A stretch of DNA of 48,034 nucleotides, from the NCBI GenBank assembly GCA_026416125.1, contig JAOAFT010000018.1:1-48034 (forward strand), read 5' to 3'. Made by a program: the position numbers and the translations under genes. The notes below the pieces were generated by a model. It was not told where the DNA came from. It ran no database searches and saw only the letters and a list, made by a program, of their open reading frames with translations. Source of the DNA: Bacteroidota bacterium. GTDB taxonomy: Bacteria; Bacteroidota; Ignavibacteria; UBA10030. Positions 8,629 through 17,126 of the stretch are shown one piece after another (the first letter of the stretch is position 1; each line of letters begins with the position of its first letter).

Positions 8629-8667
8629 TATAAATCTCCTTCTATTTCAATCAATCACTATACATTG

Positions 8668-8740
8668 TGCACCCACCAGGACTCGAACCTGGAACCCACT
8701 GATTAAGAGTCAGTTGCTCTACCAATTGAGCCATGGGTGC
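8668..8740 (-). tRNA. tRNA-Lys (anticodon CUU)
   Basis: On the minus strand the 73 nt fold as a cloverleaf. The acceptor is GCACCCA/TGGGTGC with discriminator A, the D-arm is GCTC/GAGC, the anticodon stem is ACTGA/TCAGT with loop CTCTTAA (anticodon CTT), and the T-arm is CCAGG/CCTGG with loop TTCGAGT. CCA is not encoded. It sits between secG (22 bp away) and rplM (39 bp away) in the same orientation and may be processed from a common transcript. Confidence 0.95.
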
Positions 8741-8762
8741 AATACTCTCTTGCTCTGGACAC

Positions 8763-9098
8763 TCATTTTCTCTCAGGAAGTTGCTGACTTGCTGGTGCTT
8801 CTTGAATAGGCGGAAGCGATTGCGTCGGAGGTGCGGATTGGATGACACTCTCACGGGTCGAAGCACCACGCGGTAAAAACCACAAATTGATAACCAATGC
8901 TAGTACAATAAATATTGCAGCAAGCCATTGCGTTGCTTTCGTGAGAAAATCGGATGTCCTCCGTACTCCAAACACAGCCCCGAGATTTGCTCCACCAAAC
9001 GAGCCTGCCAACCCACCCCCCTTACTCGATTGCATCAAAACAACTACCATGAGTAATATAGCAACAAATATTTCAATAATAAGGGCTATTGTATACAT
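8763..9098 (-). CDS. secG: Preprotein translocase subunit SecG
   Basis: A 111-aa inner-membrane SecG subunit of the SecYEG export channel. It has two transmembrane helices (about residues 2-22 and 50-72). Between them is the diagnostic cytoplasmic loop QSSKGGGLAGSFGGANLGAV, followed by RRTSDFLTKATQWLA. The C-terminal tail is Pro/Gln/Ser-rich and of unknown role. I start at the ATG at 9098 (MYTIALIIEIF), which has AAGGAATTAGG upstream. An upstream in-frame start at 9131 lies inside the terminator-like hairpin and is unlikely. Confidence 0.93.
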   Translation of the reverse strand: MYTIALIIEIFVAILLMVVVLMQSSKGGGLAGSFGGANLGAVFGVRRTSDFLTKATQWLAAIFIVLALVINLWFLPRGASTRESVIQSAPPTQSLPPIQEAPASQQLPERK

Positions 9099-9117
9099 AC
9101 CTAATTCCTTTTTCACG

Positions 9118-9143
9118 AAAAAAATCCCCACGCTTCTGTGGGG
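9118..9143 (-). terminator. Terminator-shaped hairpin in front of secG
   Basis: Read on the minus strand, CCCCAC (9143-9138) pairs with GTGGGG (9131-9126) and is followed by A and seven T. It lies only about 20 nt before the secG ATG and starts at the predicted secG transcription start. It may end upstream read-through, act as an attenuator, or be a 5'-stabilising hairpin. Confidence 0.65.
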
Positions 9144-9150
9144 TTATGTA

Positions 9151-9179
9151 AGTATAATGAAAATTATAACGATATGCAA
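9151..9179 (-). promoter_or_regulatory. secG: Predicted promoter of secG
   Basis: TTGCAT (9174-9179) and TATACT (9151-9156) on the minus strand are 17 bp apart. The predicted start is near 9144, immediately before the GC-rich hairpin. Confidence 0.5.
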
Positions 9180-9425
9180 GAATTCACTGGAAAGAATTTG
9201 CATCATCTCTTAAGTTTCTTATGGAGAGATCCGTGAAGTAGAATTCATTCCGTGTTAGTATGAACTTCTTCTTTTACTTTTTCAACCCACTTTTGAAACC
9301 TTATTTCTCGTTTTTCCCGTGTGAAAGAATGCTCTTCTTTCAGAAACCTCTATCACTTTTGTGGCACTTTATTTATTCGCCATCCTTTGTTTTGGTGTAA
9401 ACACTCTATTGTAACTTTGTAAAGT
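9180..9425. other. Intergenic DNA between the DUF4038 gene and secG
   Basis: AT-rich, with no reading frame of note. I see no RNA gene and no terminator directly behind the DUF4038 gene; the first terminator-like structure downstream on the minus strand is the hairpin at 9118-9143. Confidence 0.5.
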
Positions 9426-10811
9426 TTAAAGAGTTTCTTCCTTTATGATTAACACCCAATCACCTTTACCCGGTGGCAAAAAAGTCTGAGTTTTAAGTTC
9501 TTTAATGGATTCATTGAACATAGTCACTCCTATTCGTGGATCATACCACAAAGAGGAAGCGCGCTTCCATTTCAATTTTCTTAGGTTGATCGTAAATGAT
9601 TTACCTGTGAAAGTATATGCAAGAATAAAATTTTTCCCACGTGAAACAAGTACATATTCATACTTTGAAGCTCTGGGTGAAACAAGCAGTGATGGATCAT
9701 ACCATCGTTCATAAAACCCATTATCAACAATCAAGTGTTTTAAATACTTCATCTGCATAGCACCTTGAGCATCGAGTGCTGTATACCAATACTCTTGCAC
9801 CCCATATGCACCTTTTCCATCACAGGGACGATGGAATTGCATAACAGCATTATGCCCATACGTAAAACCACAAGCTCCTGCAAGAACTGACCAATAAGCG
9901 TAACGTCGTACATCCAAGTCTGTCCATCGTGGTTGTGTTGTATCGTGCAATCCTTGCGGAATTGATTCATAGGATGGTTCACCATCAAGTGTTGGTTTGG
10001 GAGGATATTTTTGGTAATCTTTCACAACGTACTTCCAATTATCTTCGCCAACTCCTCCTGGATCTTGATCATACCGTCGATGCCCAGATTGGAACATATT
10101 GAAATCTAACCACGGCGCAGTGTGAAACCAATCAGACGATCGAGTACGACCAAAGGGATGGAATGTCACTAAATGGAGTGAATCGTACTTCTTCAATGTT
10201 ACTCCGATTGCATGCCATACATTTGGGTAAATATCACCTCGAGAATCACCACCATTAATCCAAATGATATTGGGTTTTCTTCCGTATCTCTTAGCAAGCC
10301 ATTGTGCATAGATCGTTGCTGTCGATTCTTTAAGTAAACCTGCTTTCACAATTGATCCCCACACCGGTACAAGCCCTATAAACATATTCTTCTCCAATGC
10401 ACAATCGATAATATAATCGAGATGGTCCCAGTAATCATACTCTTCTGTATCATTCGGGTCATTTCCCGGCGTTATAATGGGTTGAGTGAAATCATTGCAA
10501 CAGAGTGCTGTATCTCCATATGCGTTCACCGCAGGGAGCGAATGAATAACGATCATTTGAATGACAGTAAAACCCTTCTGCCGTCGATTCTCAAGGTAGT
10601 ATTCAATTTCTTCCCGCGTTAATTTCATACAGAGAAGCCATCCAGTGTCACCGAGGTAGAAGAATGGTTCTCCATTTTCAAATTGAAGGTATCTACCATT
10701 CCACGATACTGTAAGACGTCCTTTCTCAGCAATTGAAGAAGGTTGGGCAACAACATCCGCTATGCACAGAGGTACTGTAACAATGAGAATGACGATCATT
10801 CGACGGAACAT
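9426..10811 (-). CDS. Exported DUF4038 / apiosidase-like glycoside hydrolase-fold protein
   Basis: A 461-aa protein with a signal peptide (MFRRMIVILIVTVPLCIADV, cleavage near VAQ, residue 23). The body is a DUF4038-type TIM barrel: a start-of-domain strand LTVSWNGRYLQFENGEPFFYLGDTGW (split in two motifs in the family), NRRQKGFTVIQ, KPNIIWINGGDSRGD and TLDGEPSYE, which supplies a candidate catalytic Glu. The C-terminal 90 residues match the small beta domain (collagen-binding-2 type) that usually follows DUF4038, here with KRASSLWYDPRIG. Relatives include apiosidase-like enzymes that act on plant pectin side chains, but the substrate here is unknown. It lies 25 bp downstream of the LytM peptidase gene and ends the long minus-strand run. 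Confidence 0.85.
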   Translation of the reverse strand: MFRRMIVILIVTVPLCIADVVAQPSSIAEKGRLTVSWNGRYLQFENGEPFFYLGDTGWLLCMKLTREEIEYYLENRRQKGFTVIQMIVIHSLPAVNAYGDTALCCNDFTQPIITPGNDPNDTEEYDYWDHLDYIIDCALEKNMFIGLVPVWGSIVKAGLLKESTATIYAQWLAKRYGRKPNIIWINGGDSRGDIYPNVWHAIGVTLKKYDSLHLVTFHPFGRTRSSDWFHTAPWLDFNMFQSGHRRYDQDPGGVGEDNWKYVVKDYQKYPPKPTLDGEPSYESIPQGLHDTTQPRWTDLDVRRYAYWSVLAGACGFTYGHNAVMQFHRPCDGKGAYGVQEYWYTALDAQGAMQMKYLKHLIVDNGFYERWYDPSLLVSPRASKYEYVLVSRGKNFILAYTFTGKSFTINLRKLKWKRASSLWYDPRIGVTMFNESIKELKTQTFLPPGKGDWVLIIKEETL

Positions 10812-10836
10812 GCTTTACACTCTTCTCATCGATTAA

Positions 10837-12987
10837 CTACTTACTATTCATTCTCTCACTACCACGCTTCACAGTAAAGAATTCTTCCACATAAGTAGCA
10901 TTCCCCATTTTATCGTGAGCAGTAATGGTAACAATATGAACACCTGGAGCCAATGGATATTCCTCCTCGAATTGCAGTAGACCACGATATGGGTCATATT
11001 CTCCAATAAGTGGCATACCATCAATTTGCAATCGCAGTTCTTCAGGGTCGACACCAGCAGTTTCATCTGATACTCGAACAAGACACCGTAATATTCCGTT
11101 TCGATAGCGGATCGAGTGGAACGATACTTTAGGAGGTGTCTCATCGATACGAAGAACAATATCACCGAGGAATGCTCTCATTTTCCCTTTGAGGATTTTT
11201 TTCCCTTCAGGCCGACGCCAATCAAGAAGTTTGTTCCCTATAACCGAAGCATGAAACAATCCAATACGCATGCGATTCAACGAATCTGGAACATGGTATT
11301 CAACTTCTACATCATCGGTGAGTGGCAGAATATCAGGCTTGAGCGAGTATCCTAAATATAGAGAATCCACTATGCAATGGATCGATGTAGGAACTGCAAA
11401 TGGTGGAAATGTAAATGTTGCATCACGGACGAAAACAATTGTCTTCTTTTCCTGATCAATCGGCACAACAGTAACACCAGTTGTACAAGCAATATTTTTT
11501 GCTCCATTAATGTCAGCGGATGCTACAATGGTTATATTACCACTTTCAAATGGCAAGAAGTTTATAGTTCCGAAATAACTCCGTTCAGTTTCGGCATTCA
11601 GATCGACGTATGCAGTTCGTGTTGGTGTTACTAACCAGAGAGAAGGTCGAAGTGTAAACGGAAGATGTGAGTGAAGCTTCACAATGAAATAAGTACGTTG
11701 TTGAAGCACCGAGACTCTCAATGAATTTTCTAATGGATCCTTCTTCAAGAAACTAATAGAATACTCAGCACAAGTATTCTCGTTTCCATGAGTCGTCGGC
11801 GCTGGTTGTGAAAAATGTTTCGTATACAATCTATAGGGTGGTTCCTCATTGTGAAGTGGTACCAATGTCACGGTAAGTATCGAAGTATTTTGAGCATCAT
11901 CTATAGCAGTAACTTTGAGTTCATGCTGTCCGGGTGGAAGGATTTGAGCATCAATAATACCACTTCCTTCTGGCAATGGAGTAACCATTGAGTATTTATT
12001 TCCTAAGTCAACATACAACTTTTGGAAGTACATTTCACCATTTCGAAGCAGTTCATAGTCATAGTAGAACGCTATCCCCCTATAGCCACTCCTTGGAATT
12101 ATCTTAATTGTTGAGGAGAATATTGCTATACCATTTAATTCACTGATAAAGTGCTTGCATTGATTTCGATAAGTGGTTGCTGAAAATCGGTCCACTGCAC
12201 GTACGCAAACACCAATTTTCCCTTGAATGTACATTGTACTACTACACGTGTACTGACCACGTTGTGTACGGTAAACATCAACAATCACGGGATCAATTCT
12301 TCCATTCACTCTCGACTCTTCTGTCAACGGGATGAATGCTACTTTGCGAAATTCTGGTTTGTAAGTATCATGGACTTTAGCAGCGATGGCGGGGAAAAGC
12401 ATCGGATCAATAAAATTCATTGAATGGTCAAGAATTTCGAAGTGAAGATGCTCGTCACCTGCACCGGTATTCCCCGTATACGCAATTACTTCTCCACGTT
12501 CTACACAAAATCCACTATCATTCAATGACAACTCAACAGGGTACACTCCTTTTTGCCGTTGATAGGAACGTACCATGCGTTCAAGTTGTGGCGCAAAACT
12601 CTTTAAATGAGCATAGCGTGTATACAATCCATCGGGGTGTCGAATGAGTAACATCTTCCCATAACCATATGGAGAAACACTGATGTGAACAACCGTACCT
12701 TTATTCGATGCAAAAACCGGATAGCCTGTACGTCCATGCGTTGAAATATCGATACCACCGTGGAAATGTGTTAATCGAAAATCTCCAAACGCTGAAGTTA
12801 CTGGAAGGGTTGATGATGTAGGCCACTGGTAAGCCAGTACATCGATATTTGGGATCTCTCTGTAGTCAAATTGAGTGGTTTCTCTTCCTTCTCCTTCGTC
12901 ATTGTGCAAGCAAAGTTGAGAGAAAACGTGTGTCTTTTGGTACTGTAAGAAGAAAAAGATCAGAAGCATGATTGAAGAAGTGCTCAT
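10837..12987 (-). CDS. Exported M23 (LytM) family peptidase with beta-sandwich C-terminal domains
   Basis: A 716-aa protein with an N-terminal hydrophobic segment (residues 5-15, signal-like). The LytM/M23 metallopeptidase domain spans about residues 60-200. All zinc-site elements are visible: His76 and Asp80 in HFHGGID, and His180 and His182 in HLHFE, with His127 in RYAHLKS. It is therefore probably an active zinc endopeptidase that cuts peptidoglycan cross-bridges or a protein substrate. The remaining 500 residues look like several Ig-like/Fn3-like beta-sandwiches, for example PPGQHELKVTAIDDAQN and APGVHIVTITAHDKMGN. The start overlaps the stop of the ParA-type ATPase by 4 bp, implying translational coupling. 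Confidence 0.9.
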   Translation of the reverse strand: MSTSSIMLLIFFFLQYQKTHVFSQLCLHNDEGEGRETTQFDYREIPNIDVLAYQWPTSSTLPVTSAFGDFRLTHFHGGIDISTHGRTGYPVFASNKGTVVHISVSPYGYGKMLLIRHPDGLYTRYAHLKSFAPQLERMVRSYQRQKGVYPVELSLNDSGFCVERGEVIAYTGNTGAGDEHLHFEILDHSMNFIDPMLFPAIAAKVHDTYKPEFRKVAFIPLTEESRVNGRIDPVIVDVYRTQRGQYTCSSTMYIQGKIGVCVRAVDRFSATTYRNQCKHFISELNGIAIFSSTIKIIPRSGYRGIAFYYDYELLRNGEMYFQKLYVDLGNKYSMVTPLPEGSGIIDAQILPPGQHELKVTAIDDAQNTSILTVTLVPLHNEEPPYRLYTKHFSQPAPTTHGNENTCAEYSISFLKKDPLENSLRVSVLQQRTYFIVKLHSHLPFTLRPSLWLVTPTRTAYVDLNAETERSYFGTINFLPFESGNITIVASADINGAKNIACTTGVTVVPIDQEKKTIVFVRDATFTFPPFAVPTSIHCIVDSLYLGYSLKPDILPLTDDVEVEYHVPDSLNRMRIGLFHASVIGNKLLDWRRPEGKKILKGKMRAFLGDIVLRIDETPPKVSFHSIRYRNGILRCLVRVSDETAGVDPEELRLQIDGMPLIGEYDPYRGLLQFEEEYPLAPGVHIVTITAHDKMGNATYVEEFFTVKRGSERMNSK

Positions 12988-13808
12988 AGAGTACTCCCCT
13001 GCACTTCACTCTCTGATTGCCCACCAACGATATTTACTGCTTCCTCATTGCCATGCTGAAGAATTTCACGTGCAAGATTCAAGTATGCAGTAGCACCTTT
13101 TGAACTTGCATTAAAGAGTACAACAGGTTTTCCATAAAATGTAGCTTCATTCAAATGTGTACTTCGTGGTATTATCGTTTGGAGAAGATATTTTCGAAAC
13201 CGTTGCATTAACTCATGATCCATTATTTCAGTAACCTTCGTATGTGGCTCATACATTGTTTGTACAATTCCTTCAATGGTAAGCCCTTTGTTATACGTCT
13301 CCCTGATTGACTCAATGTACTTAAGCAATTTATCAATCCCTTCGAGTGAAAAGTATCCCGAACGAATGGGAATTAAAACAGAATGAGCACATAGTAAAGC
13401 TGCAGTTGTTAATCCTTTTAAGACCGGTGGAGTATCAATGATGATGTAATCATAGTACGGTGTAATTGATTGGAGAATATTTCTGAGAAGTGTTTTATTT
13501 TCCGAAAGCCGTAGTAATCGTTCTTCCATCTGAACCGAGCGAATATTTACAGGAATAAAATCTAAAAATGGTAATTCAGTACGATGGATAACTTGAGACA
13601 ATGAATATATAAAGTTGTACACTTCATACAATCCACCCTTTATTTTTTCCTGAGTGAACCCCAACGCTAATGCACAAGCACCAAATGGATCGGCATCAAT
13701 GAGCAACACCCGTTTCTCTAGTACAGCTAGACTCGCCGCAAGGTTAACAGCTGTTGTCGTTTTTCCTACTCCACCTTTCGGTATTGCGATACAAATAATT
13801 TTTGCCAT
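12984..13808 (-). CDS. ParA/Soj/MinD-family ATPase
   Basis: A 274-aa deviant Walker-A ATPase. The P-loop PKGGVGKTTTAVNLA has the signature lysine at residue 11 and the nucleotide lysine at 16; Walker A' is LLIDADPFGACA and Walker B is DYIIIDTPPVL. The closest general type is Soj/ParA, which form ATP-dependent dimers on DNA, but MinD-like or cargo-positioning relatives share the same motifs. No parB or parS-like element is seen, and the gene is coupled to a LytM peptidase rather than to parB, so it is probably not the chromosomal partition ParA. A role in positioning an envelope or cell-division activity is inference. Confidence 0.9.
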   Translation of the reverse strand: MAKIICIAIPKGGVGKTTTAVNLAASLAVLEKRVLLIDADPFGACALALGFTQEKIKGGLYEVYNFIYSLSQVIHRTELPFLDFIPVNIRSVQMEERLLRLSENKTLLRNILQSITPYYDYIIIDTPPVLKGLTTAALLCAHSVLIPIRSGYFSLEGIDKLLKYIESIRETYNKGLTIEGIVQTMYEPHTKVTEIMDHELMQRFRKYLLQTIIPRSTHLNEATFYGKPVVLFNASSKGATAYLNLAREILQHGNEEAVNIVGGQSESEVQGSTL

Positions 13809-13822
13809 TGTTACTACAACCT

Positions 13823-14503
13823 TTATGGATATTCACGGGTAGCAGTTACAGTAACGGTTGTCAGTGTTTTTCCATTCAGTATTAATCTCCCCTCAAGAAT
13901 ATCGTTCTGGAACACTGGACCAACACCAGGAGGAGTCCCTGTAAAGAGAAGATCTCCAGGTTCCAAGGTAATGAACTGAGAAATATACGACAAACACCGT
14001 CCAACAGGGAAAATCATATCTTTACACACACCACGTTGACGCACAACCCCATTTACACTCAGTTCCACTCTTAAATCTTCAACGTGTGGTACTTCTTCTC
14101 GTGGTATGAACTCAGAAATAGGAGCAGAAGTATCGAAACCTTTTGCAAGAGTCCATGGTAATCCTTTCTGCTTTGCTTCACTTTGAACATCACGCATTGT
14201 CATATCGAGCCCAACACCATATCCAGCAATGTACTCTAATGCATCCGATTCCGGTATCATTTTCCCACCCTTCCCAAGCACTACAACTAACTCTACTTCG
14301 TAGTGTACATTACTTGAAATGGAAGGAAGAACAACCTTGGTTCCACTGGAGGTAAGTGCTGTAATCGGTTTGAGGAAGAACACAGGAGATCTTGGAATTT
14401 CAAAATTTAGTTCTTTTGCGTGTTCAGCGTAATTTTGGCCGATACAAAGTATTTTCGAAACATTGAAGGTGTATCCCAAATTCTTTATGATTACAGTTTT
14501 CAT
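13823..14503 (-). CDS. Fumarylacetoacetate hydrolase-family protein
   Basis: A 226-aa FAH-superfamily enzyme of the short YcgM/FAHD1 type (acylpyruvase or oxaloacetate decarboxylase-like). It begins with KILCIGQNYAEHAKEL and carries the metal-binding motif HYEVELVVVLGK, the GYGVGLDMTMRDVQ segment, KGFDTSAPI and the closing GDLLFTGTPPGVGPV loop. The metal ligands (Glu-x-Glu and a later Asp) appear intact. Members cleave C-C bonds next to a keto-acid; the true substrate cannot be deduced here. It sits between rsmE and the ParA-type gene with short spacing, probably in the same transcript. Confidence 0.9.
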   Translation of the reverse strand: MKTVIIKNLGYTFNVSKILCIGQNYAEHAKELNFEIPRSPVFFLKPITALTSSGTKVVLPSISSNVHYEVELVVVLGKGGKMIPESDALEYIAGYGVGLDMTMRDVQSEAKQKGLPWTLAKGFDTSAPISEFIPREEVPHVEDLRVELSVNGVVRQRGVCKDMIFPVGRCLSYISQFITLEPGDLLFTGTPPGVGPVFQNDILEGRLILNGKTLTTVTVTATREYP

Positions 14504-14554
14504 ACGTACACTCTAGTTGCGTGTAATATACAGAAGTCCGAATCGAATGGCAAT

Positions 14555-15280
14555 TTATAATTGCTCGAGTGTATTTACAATTGTACTGACACCGACAAGC
14601 GCTGCTGTTTCCGATCGGAGTCGCCGTTTACCAAGATTAACCACTAAACACCCACTTTGGTGTGCATGCTCAACTTCTTCATCAGTAAATCCACCTTCAG
14701 GACCAACAATGAAAAGTATCGAAGTAATTGGTGATGCTTCTCGTACAATCTGTGTTATCGTATTCGTGAAAGGTTGCTTTTCATGCGCAAGCATAACCAA
14801 CGAGTACTTTTGGAGATTGTTGAGAAGTGTCGGGAAATCCAGTACTGGTGCAATCCTCGGGAGCACACAGCGACCACTCTGTTTCATGGCAGAACGCGCA
14901 ATAAGTTGCCACCGTTCGATTGATGCTCGACGCACAACCGTCCGTGATGATGTAAAAGGGAGAATATCCGAAACACCTAATTCTGTTGCTTTTTCGATGC
15001 AAAAATCGAAGCGATTGGGATTTTTAAGGAGTGAAACTGCAAGTGCTACTGGCACTGGAAGCTCGTTGACATTTTGACTTACTGATACAACTGAACAGTA
15101 GACTTCTGTCCGTGTAATTCGTTCGATCTGTACAATGTACTGCATACCATTTCCAGGGGTAACAGTAATGTAGTCGCCAACCTGTTTCCGAGCTACACGG
15201 GCAATGTGTTTTGCCTCATCATGACGAATAACTATGTTATTCGGTGTACAATCTTGTTCGAAAGCAAAGTAGACATCCAT
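14555..15280 (-). CDS. rsmE: 16S rRNA (uracil-1498-N3) methyltransferase
   Basis: RsmE (241 aa) methylates U1498 of 16S rRNA using SAM; it is a SPOUT-class dimer with a trefoil knot. The N-terminal PUA-like domain contains HIARVARKQVGD. The SPOUT domain shows KNPNRFDFCIEKATELGV, the SAM-loop FIVGPEGGFTDEEVEHA and the knot motif LGKRRLRSETAALVGV. Normal length. It lies 15 bp after the barrel protein gene in the minus-strand run. Confidence 0.95.
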   Translation of the reverse strand: MDVYFAFEQDCTPNNIVIRHDEAKHIARVARKQVGDYITVTPGNGMQYIVQIERITRTEVYCSVVSVSQNVNELPVPVALAVSLLKNPNRFDFCIEKATELGVSDILPFTSSRTVVRRASIERWQLIARSAMKQSGRCVLPRIAPVLDFPTLLNNLQKYSLVMLAHEKQPFTNTITQIVREASPITSILFIVGPEGGFTDEEVEHAHQSGCLVVNLGKRRLRSETAALVGVSTIVNTLEQL

Positions 15281-15295
15281 GGAACAATGAGCTTC

Positions 15296-16600
15296 TTAAA
15301 ACGAAACATCCCATGCAAAATAGAGTTCCGATTGATGGTGTTCATTTATTGCACCTTCGAGTCTAACACACACAGCATACGGTAAGAGAACGTGGAATCC
15401 ACAACCAACTCCTGCAAGGATTGGTTGTTGAGTTATACGTTGAGTACGGTACCATATTTTCCCAGCATCGCCAAAAAAAACCCAATATACTCCATACCTC
15501 ATTTGTGTAAATTGACTCATTCCAAACACAGGAAATGAGATATGCCGTGGTGTTAACATTGGAAATCGTATTTCCGAAGAAACTAAAAACCTCCGTTCCC
15601 CTTCATATTTCCTGAAGTAGTGCCCACGAATACGTTCACTAAAGCCAAAGAACATTCGGAGGTATGGTGGTGAAATGCCTCCACTTAAAATTGATGCAGT
15701 ACTCCGAAAACCAACACCTCCTTCTCTTACAATTGGGTAAAAATGACGTATGTCGTACTCATAACATACAAGATCAACAAGGAAGCTTCTACTTCCGTAC
15801 TTTGTTATAGTACCTTTTACTAAAGTACCTGATGTCGTATATTCCTTATTGTTTCGTGTATCATACCGATAGTGAATACCAAGTACTGGGAAAGCATCCC
15901 TCCCTTTCATTGAGAGTGTTCTACCTGCTAACGGTTCATTCACTTCCCACACATCGTACCCTCCTGTCACATTGAATCGATGATAGAGCCCCCACCGTTT
16001 CCCCAGTGAACAACGCACACTCATATTATCATTCTCATATTCCCCACCAAGTACACTGAGGTTATGTGTTTTCTGCAGTGTAATGAGAAGGGACACAAAG
16101 TAATCGTTATGTTGTGTAAGATATGGAGCATTATATTCAAGTGTTATCCAGCGATCGTATCCCCACCCTATTGTAAATAAAAGTTTTTCATTCCTCCCTC
16201 GAAGATTATTGTGCATAACACCGAATCCATAGTATAGTTTTTGAAAATCGTTATACTGAAACCCCACAACGGGGAAAGGAAAAAAATACCATCGTTCTAC
16301 AACATCGACGTAGAGTGTGTCCTGCGAGTACGTAAGATCAACACGGTTAAAAAGACCGAGATTATAGATTTGATTTTTATCATGCTCGAGTGCACGAGGG
16401 GTTATTGTATCCCCTGGCTGTAATGTCATCTCTCGTAGAATAACATAGTCCTTTGTGATAGTGTTGCCTCGAATCATAACAGTGGAAAGAACAGAAGCCT
16501 TTTCAGTTTGCCCTGAAAGATTCGAAGACACAGAGAAAAAAAATACTATAAATACTCCCAGCAAGGCTGATGGCGAGATTGCATGTACAATCGTGTGCAT
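15296..16600 (-). CDS. POTRA-domain outer-membrane barrel protein (BamA/TamA-like)
   Basis: The minus-strand frame from 16600 gives 434 aa. A signal peptide (hydrophobic core ALLGVFIVFFFSVSS) is followed by one POTRA-like domain (about residues 32-110: VMIRGNTITKDYVILREM, TPRALEHDKNQIYNLGLFNR). Then comes a barrel of the bacterial surface antigen type, with many alternating aromatic strands, RIRGHYFRKYEGERRFLVSS near the end, and a C-terminal strand SELYFAWDVSF ending in Phe, the usual signal for BAM insertion. A single POTRA makes it a BamA-superfamily paralogue rather than BamA itself. The frame is open to an ATG at 16747, but that start overlaps the previous gene by 37 bp and puts 49 unsuitable residues before the signal peptide. 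The exact start is uncertain. Confidence 0.85.
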   Translation of the reverse strand: MHTIVHAISPSALLGVFIVFFFSVSSNLSGQTEKASVLSTVMIRGNTITKDYVILREMTLQPGDTITPRALEHDKNQIYNLGLFNRVDLTYSQDTLYVDVVERWYFFPFPVVGFQYNDFQKLYYGFGVMHNNLRGRNEKLLFTIGWGYDRWITLEYNAPYLTQHNDYFVSLLITLQKTHNLSVLGGEYENDNMSVRCSLGKRWGLYHRFNVTGGYDVWEVNEPLAGRTLSMKGRDAFPVLGIHYRYDTRNNKEYTTSGTLVKGTITKYGSRSFLVDLVCYEYDIRHFYPIVREGGVGFRSTASILSGGISPPYLRMFFGFSERIRGHYFRKYEGERRFLVSSEIRFPMLTPRHISFPVFGMSQFTQMRYGVYWVFFGDAGKIWYRTQRITQQPILAGVGCGFHVLLPYAVCVRLEGAINEHHQSELYFAWDVSF

Positions 16601-16710
16601 TATTCTTAGAACAATTGATATCAAAGGTGTTATAGAGTATCGTAAGAGGTAAAGGATATCAACATCATCTTTCAGTTCTTGTTGTACTAAAATCCTTTTC
16701 CTTCCACAAT

Positions 16711-17121
16711 TTATTGGATGAGACGTGTATATTCCATTGCAATGCACCGATTCATAATGACCTGCAAACCAAGGGATTCGGCTCGAGCAGCTTCAACTTC
16801 ATTTATAACTCCTAGTTGTAACCACAACACCTTTGCATTCGACGCCACAGCATCATCAACAATAGCTGCAACATCTTCTGGCTTCCGGAATACATCAACA
16901 ATATCAATCTCCTCTGGAATTGTTCGAAGCGTTGGGTAACAGTGATCACCAAAAATCGTTGTATAGTTTGGATTCACTGGAAATACCTTGTACCCAACTC
17001 TTTTTAGGAATTGATAAATCCTTCCACTATCACGCAATGGATTTTCTGATGCTCCAACAACTGCAATTGTTCTCGATGATGTAAGTATTGAATGGATGAG
17101 AGTATCGTTGTTTACTACCAT
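16711..17121 (-). CDS. CoA-binding domain protein (YccU-like)
   Basis: A 136-aa single Rossmann CoA-binding domain (CoA_binding_2), with SRTIAVVGASENPLRDSGRI, YKVFPVNPNY and the C-terminal GLQVIMNRCIAMEYTRL. Stand-alone relatives (E. coli YccU) bind CoA, but their role is not established. I start at the ATG at 17121, which has AAAGG ten bases upstream; an in-frame ATG at 17154 lies inside gcvP and lacks a site. It follows gcvP by 5 bp. Confidence 0.9.
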   Translation of the reverse strand: MVVNNDTLIHSILTSSRTIAVVGASENPLRDSGRIYQFLKRVGYKVFPVNPNYTTIFGDHCYPTLRTIPEEIDIVDVFRKPEDVAAIVDDAVASNAKVLWLQLGVINEVEAARAESLGLQVIMNRCIAMEYTRLIQ

Positions 17122-17126
17122 TCTGC

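Noticed and set aside
8651-8869. Minus-strand ORF of 72 aa spanning the tRNA
   Set aside because: It is the translation of tRNA-Lys and its flank (typical VPGSSPGG pattern); not a protein gene.
16601-16747. N-terminal extension of the POTRA/barrel protein
   Set aside because: It overlaps the preceding gene, lacks a ribosome-binding site and would place a long non-secretory stretch before the signal peptide.
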